NCBI GenBank assembly: GCA_029005135.1
Contig: JAQXFO010000026.1
Span: 1-49,022, forward strand
Direction of reading: 5' to 3'
From: Lachnospiraceae bacterium
Lineage (GTDB): Bacteria > Bacillota > Clostridia > Lachnospirales > Lachnospiraceae
Length of the DNA: 49,022 nucleotides
In this document: positions 32,261 through 42,200 of the stretch, in pieces
Position numbering within the stretch: the first letter of the stretch is position 1
How the letters are laid out: each line of letters opens with the position of its first letter
Notes under the pieces: generated by a model
The model's input: only the letters and a program-made list of their open reading frames with translations
Told to the model about the DNA's origin: nothing
Database searches by the model: none
Program-made: the position numbers and the translations under genes

Positions 32261-33102
32261 GCCTTTTTCTCTCCTTTATCCTTCTCCTTTGCCCGCATAG
32301 CGTTGTACGACATCCAGACACCGGAATAGAGTATGTTCCGCAGGATATCAATATCCTGCACGATCGGCAGAACCTCAAAGGACTGCGCGCAGTCGCCCAT
32401 CATCAGGCTCAGTGTATTTTCCACCAGGGCATCAAAATCCCGGCGGGTCCGCCGGCTCTCCCAGATATTGAAGCGCCGGCGCTTTCTGTCTTTTTCCAGA
32501 TCCTCATAGGCGTCCATCAGGTAGATGAATTTCCCCAGATAAAAGCCCATGTGTCTCAGCTCGTCCGCCCACACATCATCCTCCCGCAGGACGAAGATCT
32601 CTCCCAGAAGACGCCCGAAGCAGCCCGCGACCGTATCCAGATCCTGCTCTCCGGCCTTTTCCAGTGCCGTCAGTATCTCAAGATTATCCCGTACGGCACA
32701 ACTCTGGCGCGGCCAGCGTTTTTCGATGGCCTTCACATCCCGGAGGAGGGTCAGGCTGAAGGCACGGCTCTTGACATCCTTATCATCATGCCAGTTGTCC
32801 AGGGCCTTGTAATACGCCGTCAGCACCTCCATATCGGCGGCATAAGCCGTGATGTCGTTGAACAGCATGTCCCGGCTCTGCATGCCGTGCACGAGGCAGC
32901 GATGCTTTTCGTGCTTCAGCGGCTCCTCATAGAGTGCCGTCAGAAGCACCGCCAGAAAGGTCATCTCATAGGATAAGGTGATCTGACCCTTGGGGCCGTG
33001 CTTTTTGCTGAGCATATGGCAAAGACCGCAGTAATAACTGCGGTACTTTTTATAATCCTTGATCTTCAGTTCATCCTGATTAGCGATAATATAACCGTAC
33101 AT
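32257..33102 (-). CDS. DUF5685-family protein
   Basis: 281 residues from ATG 33102 (MYGYIIANQDELKIKDYKKY), with GGAG upstream; an in-frame TTG at 33120 is less likely. An early YYCGLCH motif (C25, C28) and a later HRC suggest a metal site. The rest is helical with many charged residues, similar in feel to phytoene-synthase-like or DUF5685 proteins. Function is unknown. It lies between a zinc-ribbon membrane protein (23 nt upstream) and the J-domain gene (4-nt overlap), an arrangement I recall as recurring in Clostridia. Confidence 0.84.
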   Translation of the reverse strand: MYGYIIANQDELKIKDYKKYRSYYCGLCHMLSKKHGPKGQITLSYEMTFLAVLLTALYEEPLKHEKHRCLVHGMQSRDMLFNDITAYAADMEVLTAYYKALDNWHDDKDVKSRAFSLTLLRDVKAIEKRWPRQSCAVRDNLEILTALEKAGEQDLDTVAGCFGRLLGEIFVLREDDVWADELRHMGFYLGKFIYLMDAYEDLEKDRKRRRFNIWESRRTRRDFDALVENTLSLMMGDCAQSFEVLPIVQDIDILRNILYSGVWMSYNAMRAKEKDKGEKKA

Positions 33103-33125
33103 AATCTGTGATGACTCCAAGGGAT

Positions 33126-33521
33126 CTATGTTGTTTTTTCAAAAGAAACGCGGCATTTCGGACAGGTGATCATGATGCGGCCCCGTCCCTTCGGCACGCG
33201 TACCTGCTGGCCGCAGCCGGGGCATTTGAAAAAGCGATAGGTATTTCTCTGCTGAAATCTGAGCTTATTGACACGGAGAAGACGCCGGATGCGCTCCGTC
33301 ACATGGAGATAACGGTCGTTTTCAGCGGCTCTGGCTGCCACATTGCGCGACAGGGCCCGGTAATACGTGTAAAACAATAAGAACAGCGTCAGAAAGGAGA
33401 AAACGCCTCTGACAACAAACCATGACAGGATCAGGCAGACAAAAGCGGCTCCCAGAAGAAAGCGGTTCAGACTGTCATTACCATAGCGCCCGGCCATAAA
33501 CCGATTCAATTTATCACGCAT
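33126..33521 (-). CDS. Small membrane protein with C-terminal zinc ribbon
   Basis: 131 residues: a basic N-terminus, two closely spaced TM helices (about 21-55), a basic helical linker, and a C-terminal CPGC...CPKC zinc ribbon (about 100-126). The ribbon would lie in the cytoplasm if both ends are inside. GGAGG precedes the ATG. It is first in the three-gene unit with DUF5685 and the J-domain protein, behind the promoter at 33561-33589. No enzymatic motif is visible. Confidence 0.82.
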   Translation of the reverse strand: MRDKLNRFMAGRYGNDSLNRFLLGAAFVCLILSWFVVRGVFSFLTLFLLFYTYYRALSRNVAARAAENDRYLHVTERIRRLLRVNKLRFQQRNTYRFFKCPGCGQQVRVPKGRGRIMITCPKCRVSFEKTT

Positions 33522-33560
33522 AGCTTAACCTCCGCGTCCCGAAAAAAGTATCTACCGGTT

Positions 33561-33589
33561 ATGATACTATTCCGTTTTTTGTTCGGCAA
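33561..33589 (-). promoter_or_regulatory. Promoter of the zinc-ribbon/DUF5685/J-domain operon
   Basis: Minus strand: -35 TTGCCG (33589-33584), 17-nt spacer, -10 TATCAT (33566-33561). An inverted repeat AGTATC...GATACT overlaps the -10 box. Confidence 0.6.
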
Positions 33590-33642
33590 GACGGGACGCC
33601 GGGGGTTAATGAAAGTTTAAGAAAAGTGCCGAAAGGCCGCTG

Positions 33643-34380
33643 TCAGAACGTTCTCACAGCCGTCTTCAGGGCGATGACCATCATGTCATTGAAGCCCTCG
33701 CGGATCTCTTCCGGCGTCAGCATCTCGCCGGTAAAGATATGATCGGAGATCGACAGCACGGACAGGGCTCGTTTGCCGCAGTTCATGGCCTCCAGATACA
33801 GACCGGCTGTCTCCATCTCCACGCAGAGATGGCCCGTGGCTTTGATCTTCGGATTGATATTGCCCGACGGATGATAGAAGAAATCCGAGGTATAGACATT
33901 GCCGGTACGCGTCCGGATACCCAGCTCTTCGGCCGCTGCCTCCGCCGTCTTCAGCATCGCATAATCGGCATGCGGCGTCAGATTGCCGGGCAGGTCATAG
34001 GCTGACGGTGCGGCGGAATTGGTCGAAGCCGACATGGCAAGGACCACATCCCGAACACGGACATCATCCGCCACCGCTCCGGCCGAGCCGACGCGGATGA
34101 TGGCATCGACGCCGAAGAAGCTGAAAAGCTCGTGGGCATAAAGGCACATGGACGGGACACCCATTCCGGAGCCCATGACCGAGACCTCGCGGCCTTCATA
34201 GAGGCCGGTGTAGCCGAACATGCTGCGGACATCGTTAAACAGAACGGGTTTTTCCAGATACGTCTCGGCAATATACTTTGCCCGGAGCGGGTCACCCGGC
34301 ATCAGAACAACTCTGGCGGCATGGGTGCCTTCTTTTAATTTGATGCAGGCTGACGGGGATGTTCTCATCGGTTCCGACAT
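33643..34380 (-). CDS. deoD: Purine-nucleoside phosphorylase, DeoD type
   Basis: 245-residue hexameric-type phosphorylase that splits purine (deoxy)nucleosides into base and (deoxy)ribose 1-phosphate. Family stretches: VVLMPGDPLRAKYIAETYLE, GMGVPSMCLYAHELF, IRVGSAGA, VEMETAGLY, and the catalytic Asp in SISDHIFTGE. AAGGAGGT precedes the ATG at good spacing. It follows mtnA by 11 nt in the same transcript. Confidence 0.95.
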   Translation of the reverse strand: MSEPMRTSPSACIKLKEGTHAARVVLMPGDPLRAKYIAETYLEKPVLFNDVRSMFGYTGLYEGREVSVMGSGMGVPSMCLYAHELFSFFGVDAIIRVGSAGAVADDVRVRDVVLAMSASTNSAAPSAYDLPGNLTPHADYAMLKTAEAAAEELGIRTRTGNVYTSDFFYHPSGNINPKIKATGHLCVEMETAGLYLEAMNCGKRALSVLSISDHIFTGEMLTPEEIREGFNDMMVIALKTAVRTF

Positions 34381-34391
34381 AGTTAACCTCC

Positions 34392-35468
34392 TTAGGCAAA
34401 CAACTTCTTCAGATTCACATCAAAAGGCGGATACACGATGCCGCGGTCCGTCACAATCGCTGTGACCAGCTCGTGGTCCGTCACATCAAAGGCCGGGTTG
34501 TAGCATTTTGTCTCCGGCAGTGCCATCGCCTCCCGGTACCACAGGGAGCGGATCTCCTCCGGATCGCGCAGCTCGATGCGGATATCGTCACCGGTCGCGC
34601 AGGACATATCAATGGTCGACGTCGGGCCAAGCGTATAGAACGGGATCCCGTAATAGCGGGCCAGGACCGCGACCCCGGAGGTGCCGATCTTGTTGGCAAA
34701 ATCCCCGTTGGCCGCCACACGGTCACAGCCCACAAAGCAGGCCTGAACCCAGCCGTTTTTCATCACCAGACTGGCCATATTGTCGCAGATCAGCGTCACA
34801 TCGACGCCGGCCTTCGTCAGCTCATAGGCCGTCAGGCGGGCCCCCTGCAGAAGCGGGCGGGTCTCATCCGCAAAAACATGGAAGCTCATCCCCTGCTCGC
34901 TCCCCAGAAGGATCGGTCCCAGAGCGGTGCCGTACTCCGAGGTGGCCAGCGGGCCGGCATTGCAGTGCGTCAGAATGCCGTCGCCGTCGTTGATAAGACT
35001 CAGACCGTATTCGGCGATCCGACGGCACATGGCCCTGTCCTCCTCATGGATCGCCAGGCTTTCCCGGGCCATGCAGTCAAGAATCGTCGGGACACCGTCA
35101 TTAAAATGATCAGCGATCACGGCCTCCATGCGCCCGAGAGCCCAGCTCAGATTGACGGCTGTAGGGCGCGAGCTGTTGAGGTAAGCGGCGATCTCACGCA
35201 TTTTTACACGAAAATCAACCGCGTTCATATCAATATAGGGCTGTGCCAGGACCACCATGGCGTAACCGGCAAAAATGCCGATGCAGGGCGCCCCCCGGAC
35301 CTCCAGCTTCCGGATGGCGTCAAAGCACGCTTCCGGTGTGCTGACATCCTTATATACCTCCCGGCCCGGCAGCTGCGTCTGGTCGAGAATACGAACCGAC
35401 CGGCGATCCTCCGCCAGCGTCACGTGCTCGATTCCCCGCACATAGGGATTTTCTGAAATATCCGACAT
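34392..35468 (-). CDS. mtnA: MtnA-type aldose-1-phosphate isomerase
   Basis: 358-residue member of the MtnA/eIF2B-alpha family that isomerises 5-methylthioribose 1-phosphate to the ribulose form. Active-site parts: [26 protein letters not shown] with the catalytic Cys, and [17 protein letters not shown] with the catalytic Asp. No other methionine-salvage gene is near; the downstream partner is deoD, whose product is ribose 1-phosphate. MtnA homologs also act on 5-deoxyribose or ribose 1-phosphate, so a nucleoside or 5'-deoxynucleoside salvage role is possible. Confidence 0.92.
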   Translation of the reverse strand: MSDISENPYVRGIEHVTLAEDRRSVRILDQTQLPGREVYKDVSTPEACFDAIRKLEVRGAPCIGIFAGYAMVVLAQPYIDMNAVDFRVKMREIAAYLNSSRPTAVNLSWALGRMEAVIADHFNDGVPTILDCMARESLAIHEEDRAMCRRIAEYGLSLINDGDGILTHCNAGPLATSEYGTALGPILLGSEQGMSFHVFADETRPLLQGARLTAYELTKAGVDVTLICDNMASLVMKNGWVQACFVGCDRVAANGDFANKIGTSGVAVLARYYGIPFYTLGPTSTIDMSCATGDDIRIELRDPEEIRSLWYREAMALPETKCYNPAFDVTDHELVTAIVTDRGIVYPPFDVNLKKLFA

Positions 35469-35521
35469 ACGGCACGGCCTCCTTCCCGCACAGAGATACT
35501 TTTATAATACCCGTTTCGGCA

Positions 35522-35549
35522 AAAAAAATAAAGGGCGCCCCTTTTTCGG
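35522..35549. other. Compact hairpin with A/T run between mtnA and the chromate transporter
   Basis: AAAGGGCGCCCCTTT can form a tight stem; on the minus strand it is followed by A and eight T, like a terminator in the mtnA leader. Three copies of TTCGGCA lie around it (from about 35514, 35545 and 35554). Function unknown; attenuation of mtnA-deoD is conceivable. Confidence 0.35.
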
Positions 35550-35658
35550 CAATTTCGGCATAATCACAGGTTATAATCGTGATATAATCAAATGTCTGCA
35601 GGGCAATGACACACCGCTGCCTTATTCCCTGCCGATACTATTTTTCAGGAGTCACTCT

Positions 35659-36243
35659 ATGAATTCAGAAACCCAAAAGAAGGTGTCTCTCCTGACGCTG
35701 TTCCTGACCTTTGCCAAAGTAGGCGTCATGACCTTCGGCGGCGGCTATGCCATGCTGCCGATCCTTCAGAGAGAGATCGTCGAAAACCATCACTGGGCCA
35801 GCGACGAAGACCTGGCCAACTATTTTGCCATCGGGCAGTGTACCCCCGGCGTCATCGCCGTCAACACCGCCACCTTTATCGGACACAAGACCCGCGGCAT
35901 CGCCGGCGGCATCGTCGCCACCCTGGGCGTCGTCTTCCCGTCCCTGGTCATCATCAGCTGTCTGGCCGGAATCATCGCCCGCTTCTCGGACAACCTGTAC
36001 GTGCAGAAGGCCTTCACCGGCATCCGCATCTGCGTCTGCGCGCTGATCCTCAAAGCCATCCTCAAGCTGCTCAAAAGTGCCGTCAAGGATAAGCTGACGC
36101 TGGCCGTCTTCCTCATCGCGGCGGCCCTGGCCATCCTTCTGGATCTGTCGCCGGTGATCCTTATCGTGACAACCATCGTCTTTGCCGCTGCGCTGGAGTT
36201 TTCAGCCTCCCGCCGCAGCCGCGGAAAGGAGGGGCGTGCATGA
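35659..36243 (+). CDS. Chromate transporter family, first half-size subunit
   Basis: 194-residue CHR-domain membrane protein with about five to six TM helices. The N-terminal motif FAKVGVMTFGGGYAMLP and the GQCTPGVIAVNTATFIG loop are diagnostic. Such short-chain CHR proteins occur as pairs of opposite topology that together equal one long ChrA. The second half follows with an ATGA overlap. They may carry chromate, sulfate or another oxyanion; true chromate export is not proven in anaerobes. Two TATAAT boxes at 35572 and 35583 could serve the start. Confidence 0.92.
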   Translation: MNSETQKKVSLLTLFLTFAKVGVMTFGGGYAMLPILQREIVENHHWASDEDLANYFAIGQCTPGVIAVNTATFIGHKTRGIAGGIVATLGVVFPSLVIISCLAGIIARFSDNLYVQKAFTGIRICVCALILKAILKLLKSAVKDKLTLAVFLIAAALAILLDLSPVILIVTTIVFAAALEFSASRRSRGKEGRA

Positions 36244-36803
36244 TCACCCTCCTTCGTCTGTTCTGGGAATTCTTCAAGACCGGTCTCTTTGCCGTCGGCG
36301 GGGGACTGGCCACCCTGCCCTTCCTGTCGGATATCGCCGACAAGACAGGCTGGTTCACCCACGCCCAGCTGGCCGATATGGTAGCCGTCGCGGAATCGAC
36401 CCCCGGCCCCATCGGCGTCAACACCGCCACCTACGTTGGCTTTACGACAGCCGGGTGCCCCGGAGCCCTGATCGCTACCCTCGGCCTGGTGACGCCGTCG
36501 ATCATTATCATCCTGATCATCGCCTCGCTGCTGAAGGCCTTCAGCGACAACCGCTATGTCCAGACGATCTTCCGCCTGCTCCGGCCGGTCTCCGTCGGCC
36601 TGATCACTGCCGCCGGCCTCTCCGTTGCCCGGACTTCCCTCGTCAACGCCGGCCACACCGGCCTGATCGATTTCCTCGATGTCAAAGCCGTGCTTCTCTT
36701 CGTGCTCCTCTGGATCTTTATGCAGTATGTTCCGAAGACAAAAGCCTGGCATCCGATCATTTTCATCGGCATCTCCGCCGTCCTCGGCATTATGTTCTTC
36801 TGA
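36240..36803 (+). CDS. Chromate transporter family, second half-size subunit
   Basis: 187-residue CHR-domain partner of the preceding gene, overlapping it by 4 nt. It repeats the motif pattern: FFKTGLFAVGGGLATLPFL and AESTPGPIGVNTATYVGF. GGAGG lies just before the ATG within the upstream coding end. The pair is likely a heterodimer. A secreted lectin-like gene follows directly. Confidence 0.92.
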   Translation: MITLLRLFWEFFKTGLFAVGGGLATLPFLSDIADKTGWFTHAQLADMVAVAESTPGPIGVNTATYVGFTTAGCPGALIATLGLVTPSIIIILIIASLLKAFSDNRYVQTIFRLLRPVSVGLITAAGLSVARTSLVNAGHTGLIDFLDVKAVLLFVLLWIFMQYVPKTKAWHPIIFIGISAVLGIMFF

Positions 36804-36835
36804 TAATGTCTTCGCCCGATCGTGAGGTAACGCCC

Positions 36836-37900
36836 TTGTCCGTCAAAACCCGTCTGTGCGTCCTTGCCGCTGCCATAACAGCCGCTGCCGCCATCCTGTT
36901 CCCGATATCCGTCCTGACCGCCCTTCCCGTGGAGGGAGCCTCCCTGCCCCGGGCCTACTCTGTCAGCCAGACCTGCCTGGGCGAAGCCGAAAACCCGGCC
37001 CTGGATCCGGGGTCGGCCTATGTGCTCTACAGCGCTCATGCTTTCACCGGCGATGACGGCCAGCCCCAATACCGGGTCCTCGATGTCACCGGCGGCAGCC
37101 TGGCCATCCGGACCTACATTCAGCTCCACAAGGCCAACGGCACCGCCGCCCAGGTCTGGTACTTTTATGACGATCAATCCGGCAGCATGAGCATCCGCAG
37201 CTATAAGAGCGGCGCCGTTCTTGATGCTCAAAACGGCGGAACGGAGCCCGGCACCCGCATCTGGCAGTACCGCTATAACAACACACCGGCCCAGCAGTGG
37301 ACTTGTGAAGCCGATGAGAGCGGACTCATCCGCCTTCGCCACAGCGGCTCCGGCCTGTATCTGACTGCTGATGAGGCGGATGCGATATGTCTCGGGGAAA
37401 GGAATCCTGACGATGACCGCCAGCTGTTCCGCGCCGTGAAGGTCACGATCCCGCCCATCATCGAAGGCGTCTACACCATTTCAAGCGCCGCCGACACATC
37501 CCTTGTCTTTGATATCGCCGGCGCCTCCACGGTAAACCGTGCCAATCTCAGGCTCTGGCGCGGCAACGGCACCGCCGCCCAGCTCTTCCGTCTGGAATAC
37601 ACCGGCTTTGACTGCTACCGCATCGTCAACGTCTGTTCCGGCAAGGTCCTCGACTGCGCCGGAGGTGCCAAAACGGCCGGTACCAACGTTCAGCAGTACA
37701 AAAACAACGACACCGCCGCCCAGCGCTGGATGCCCGTAGCCAACAAGGACGGCACCTATACCCTTTACAGCGCCGGTGCTAATATCGTTCTGGAAAATGC
37801 CGGCGCCGAGGCAGAAAAAGGCACCAATCTTCAGCTCGGCCGTTTCAAAGACTTTGAGACCCAGAAATACATCCTGACGCTGAAGGCCGTCACAGAATAA
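36836..37900 (+). CDS. Secreted protein with two ricin-type beta-trefoil domains
   Basis: About 354 residues. I choose the TTG at 36836: GAGG lies 8-9 nt upstream and it gives a canonical signal peptide (KTR, then a hydrophobic core ending near VEGAS). An ATG at 36806 gives ten more residues but has no ribosome site. Two ricin B-type lectin domains (about 60-205 and 210-350) show QxW-like repeats: AAQVWYF, PAQQWTC, AAQLFRL, AAQRWMP. No catalytic domain is attached. It probably binds glycans outside the cell. It follows the chromate-transporter pair by 32 nt and may share its transcript. Confidence 0.83.
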   Translation: MSVKTRLCVLAAAITAAAAILFPISVLTALPVEGASLPRAYSVSQTCLGEAENPALDPGSAYVLYSAHAFTGDDGQPQYRVLDVTGGSLAIRTYIQLHKANGTAAQVWYFYDDQSGSMSIRSYKSGAVLDAQNGGTEPGTRIWQYRYNNTPAQQWTCEADESGLIRLRHSGSGLYLTADEADAICLGERNPDDDRQLFRAVKVTIPPIIEGVYTISSAADTSLVFDIAGASTVNRANLRLWRGNGTAAQLFRLEYTGFDCYRIVNVCSGKVLDCAGGAKTAGTNVQQYKNNDTAAQRWMPVANKDGTYTLYSAGANIVLENAGAEAEKGTNLQLGRFKDFETQKYILTLKAVTE

Positions 37901-37964
37901 GCCTATCCGGCATTTTGACGAATCCCCCGCGAATAAATTGTTTCAAATTGTTGTCTCTTCCTAA

Positions 37965-37985
37965 ATGACCAAAAATTTTTGTCAT
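37965..37985. promoter_or_regulatory. AT-rich near-palindrome upstream of carAB
   Basis: A 21-nt element with arms ATGAC and GTCAT around an A5T5 core and one extra C. It lies about 135 nt before carA and could be an operator or part of the promoter. No regulator is identified. Confidence 0.35.
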
Positions 37986-38022
37986 ATTAGTTAGACTTTA
38001 AGTCCCAATATCCTTGCATTTT

Positions 38023-38075
38023 GCTGCATTTGTCTTTATATTTCTATGAAGAATAGCCAAATGCAGCTTTTTCTT
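38023..38075 (+). terminator. Hairpin with T-run in the carAB leader, possible attenuator
   Basis: Perfect 10-bp arms GCTGCATTTG (38023-38032) and CAAATGCAGC (38058-38067) with a 25-nt loop, followed directly by TTTTTCTTT. It ends about 43 nt before the carA ATG. It may be the terminator of the ricin-lectin transcript or a conditional terminator of carAB. I see no clear PyrR-binding loop. Confidence 0.5.
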
Positions 38076-38118
38076 TGGCCATAATTGTCTGACTATTTCA
38101 AAAGGAGAGACAGCTTCC

Positions 38119-39213
38119 ATGTCACACTTTACGCGAAAGCTCATCCTTGAGGACGGCAGCGTATACCCCGGCTTCGCCTTCGGCAGTCCGGCCGACCGGG
38201 TCTGTGAGGTCGTCTTCAACACTTCCATGACGGGTTACCAGGAGATCATCTCCGACCCCTCCTATACCGATCAGATGATCGTCATGACCTATCCGATGAT
38301 CGGCAATTACGGCATTACCGATGAGGATTTCGAGAGCGGCGCCATTCACGCCGGCGGTCTCATCGTCCGCGACTACAACAACTCCCCGTCGAATTTCCGT
38401 TATACACAGACGCTGTCGGAGCTTCTGACAGAACATGACGTTCCCGGCATCTGCGGGATCGACACCCGGGCCCTTACCCGCCGCATCCGCGACAAGGGCG
38501 CCTGCCGGGCTCTTCTGACTTCCTATGATACCTCCGTCGAAGACGGCCTCGCCGCCATCGCCGCCGCCCCCATTCCCCGCGACGCGGTCTCCCGCGTGAC
38601 CTCCCGCAAGATTCGCTATTCCCGTACCGCCAACCCCCGCTTTAATGTCGTCGCCGTCGACTGCGGCATCAAGACCAATATCATCCGCTGCCTCAATGCC
38701 GTCGGCTGCAACGTGACCGTGGTGCCCTATGACATCACCGCCGAACAGGTACTGGCTTTGAATCCCGATGGCGTCTTCCTGTCCAACGGACCGGGGAATC
38801 CGGAGGATGCCGGGCCTGTCATCGAGCTGGTTCGCCGCATTCGCGGCCGCCTGCCCCTCTTCGGCATCTGCCTCGGACATCAGATCATCGCCCTGGCACT
38901 GGGCGGCCGGACCTACAAGCTCAAATTCGGCCATCACGGCGGCAATCATCCCGTCAAAAACCGGCTGACAGGCCGTATCGAGATGACCTCCCAGAACCAT
39001 AACTACGCCGTCGACGAAGCCAGCCTGGCGCAGACACCGCTCAAAGTGACACATCTCAATCTCCTTGACAATACCGTGGAGGGTGCCGCCTGCCCGGAGG
39101 AACACATTTTCAGCGTGCAGTACCATCCCGAAAGTGCACCGGGTCCTCAGGACAGCCGTTATCTCTTCGATCAGTTCACCGCCATGATGCAGGAGGTTAA
39201 AGATCATGCCTAA
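38119..39213 (+). CDS. carA: Carbamoyl-phosphate synthase small subunit
   Basis: Glutaminase subunit that delivers ammonia to CarB for arginine and pyrimidine synthesis. The N-terminal domain (1-150, EDGSVYPGFAFG, VVFNTSMTGYQE) is followed by the class I amidotransferase domain with Cys251 in FGICLGHQ and the His/Glu of VQYHPES near the C-terminus. 364 residues is typical. AAAGGAGAG precedes the ATG. It overlaps carB by 8 nt. Confidence 0.97.
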   Translation: MSHFTRKLILEDGSVYPGFAFGSPADRVCEVVFNTSMTGYQEIISDPSYTDQMIVMTYPMIGNYGITDEDFESGAIHAGGLIVRDYNNSPSNFRYTQTLSELLTEHDVPGICGIDTRALTRRIRDKGACRALLTSYDTSVEDGLAAIAAAPIPRDAVSRVTSRKIRYSRTANPRFNVVAVDCGIKTNIIRCLNAVGCNVTVVPYDITAEQVLALNPDGVFLSNGPGNPEDAGPVIELVRRIRGRLPLFGICLGHQIIALALGGRTYKLKFGHHGGNHPVKNRLTGRIEMTSQNHNYAVDEASLAQTPLKVTHLNLLDNTVEGAACPEEHIFSVQYHPESAPGPQDSRYLFDQFTAMMQEVKDHA

Positions 39214-42200
39214 ACGCACCGACATCAAAAAAGTCATGGTCATCGGCTCCGGCCCCATCGTCATCGGACAGGCCGCCGAGTTCGACTATGCCGGCACCCA
39301 GGCCTGTCTGGCCCTGCGGGAAGAGGGCTACGAGGTCATCCTGGCCAATTCCAACCCGGCGACCATCATGACCGACGCCACCGTCGCCGACAAGGTTTAC
39401 ATGGAACCGCTGACGCTGGAATATGTGGCCCGTATCTGCCGCCATGAGCGCCCCGACGCCATCGTCCCCGGCATCGGCGGCCAGACCGGTCTCAATCTGG
39501 CTATGAAGCTGGCCAGAAAGGGCGTCCTCGACGAATGCGGCATCGAACTTCTGGGCACGAATGCCGACAGCATCGAACGCGCTGAGGACCGGGAGCTTTT
39601 CAAGGAACTCTGCCTTCAGATCGGTGAACCCGTCGTGCCCTCGCAGATCACTTATTCTGTCGAAGAAGCCCTGGCGGCGGCCGACAGCATCGGGTATCCG
39701 GTCATCGCCCGCCCCGCCTTCACCCTCGGCGGCACCGGCGGCGGCTTTGCCGACAACGCCGACGAGCTGACGGCACTGATGAAAAATGCCCTCGTGCTCT
39801 CCCCGGTCCATCAGGTTCTTATCGAGAAGAGCATCAAGGGCTTCAAAGAAATCGAATACGAAGTTATCCGGGACGCCAACGATACCGCCATCACCGTCTG
39901 CAACATGGAAAATCTCGACCCCGTCGGCATTCATACCGGAGACTCCATCGTCGTGGCCCCGAGCCAGACGCTGACCAACCGCGAATACCATATGCTCCGG
40001 GACAGCGCGCTGAAGATCATCCGCGCCCTGGATATCCGCGGCGGCTGCAATGTTCAGTTTGCCCTGGATCCCCTGTCCTTCCGCTATTATGTCATCGAAG
40101 TGAACCCGCGGGTCTCCCGCTCCTCGGCGCTGGCCTCCAAAGCCAGCGGCTACCCCATCGCCCGCGTATCCGCCAAGATCGCCGTCGGCCTCAACCTCGA
40201 CGAGATCATGCTGGCCAACACCCCGGCCTGCTTCGAACCGTCGCTGGATTACGTCGTCACGAAAATGCCGCGTTTCCCCTTCGATAAGTTCACCCAGGCC
40301 TCCAACACCCTGTCGACCCAGATGAAGGCCACCGGGGAAGTCATGAGCGTCGGCAGAACCTTTGAGGAGAGTCTCCTCAAGGCCATCCGTTCTCTGGAAG
40401 ACGGCAAAAATCATATCCACCTGGAAAAATTTGACTCCGTCAATATGACAGCCGAAGAGCTTCTGGCCTACATCGCCGAAGGAACCGATGACCGCATCTA
40501 CGCCATCGCCCAGCTGATCTGGCTCGGCATCCCGCCGCTCAAGATCCACCGCATCACCGGCATCGATATGTTTTTCCTTGACGCCATCGCCCACATCGTC
40601 AGCCTGGAAAAAGCACTTCAGGACGCTCCGGGCAATATCGATCTGATGGCCGACGCCAAAAAGGCCGGCTTCTCCGACGTGTATCTGGCCGAGCTGTGGC
40701 ATACCACCGAGGACGCGATCTACCATCGCCGCCTGGAGAGCGGCCTGCTGCCGGTCTACAAGATGATCGACACCTGCGCCAGCGAATTTGACAGCTATGT
40801 GCCGTATTTCTACTCGACCTATGAGGACGAGAACGAATCCCTCGTATCCGGCAGGCCGAAGATCATCGTCCTCGGCTCCGGCCCGATCCGCATCGGCCAG
40901 GGCGTCGAATTCGACTACTCCACCGTCCATGCCATCCACGCCATCCGCGAAGCCGGCTATGAGGCCATCGTCATCAACAACAACCCGGAGACCGTCTCCA
41001 CCGACTATACAACCGCCGATAAGCTGTATTTTGAGCCGCTGACCGTCGAAGACGTGATGAATATCATCCTTCTGGAAAAGCCCGTCGGCGTCATTGCCAC
41101 CCTGGGCGGCCAGACGGCTGTCAACCTGGCCGAGCCGCTGACCAAACGCGGCGTGACCATCATCGGTACCGACAGCGCTGCCATCGAAAAGGCCGAAAAC
41201 CGTGATGCGTTTGACGAAGTCATCAAATCCCTCGGCAGTCCCAACCCCACCGGCCGGGCCGTCACCGACATCGAGAGCGGTGTCGAAGCCGCTGCCGACA
41301 TCGGCTATCCGGTGCTGGTGCGTCCCAGCTTCGTCCTGGGCGGCCGCGCCATGGAGATCGTCGCCAACGAAAACATGCTCCGCCATTATCTGAAAAACGC
41401 CGTCGACGTCGATATCGACAAGCCTGTCCTCGTCGATAAATATCTGGTGGGCAAGGAGGTGGAAATCGACGCTGTCTGCGACGGCACGGAGGTCTTCATC
41501 CCCGGCATCATGGAGCTTGTCGAAAGAACCGGTGTCCATTCCGGTGACAGCATCAGTGTCTATCCGCCCTTCACCCTGTCGGAAAAGGTGCGCCGGATCA
41601 TCATCGATTACACCACCCGCCTCGGTCTGGGCATCGGCATCCGCGGACTTTTCAACATCCAGTTCATTGTTGACAGCCACGATGATGTCTACGTGATTGA
41701 AGTCAATCCGCGGGCTTCCCGAAGCGTCCCCTTCCTGTCGAAATCCACCGGTTTCCCGCTGGTGGCCATCGCCACCCGTGTCATGCTGGGGCAGACTCTG
41801 AGGGCCCAGGGCATCACCGCCATGGTACCGGCCGACAAGCCGCGCTGGTACGTCAAGGCGCCGGCCTTCTCCTTCAGCAAACTGGACGGCATGGATTCCT
41901 ATCTCTCGCCGGAGATGAAATCCACCGGCGAAGCCATCGGCTATGACAAAAACCTCAACAGAGCCCTCTACAAGGCCCTGCAGGCTGCCGGCATCCGCAT
42001 GAAGCAGTACGGCACCGTCATTGTCACACTGGCCGACGAAGACAAGGAAGAGGCCCTTCCGCTGGTGCGCCGCTTCTATCAGCTGGGATTCAATATCGAA
42101 GCCACGATCGGCACCGCCGAATTCCTCAAAACCCACGGTATCCGCACCCGGGTCCGCGGCAAGCTGAGCGAAGGCAGCCATGAGATCCTCGACGCCATCC

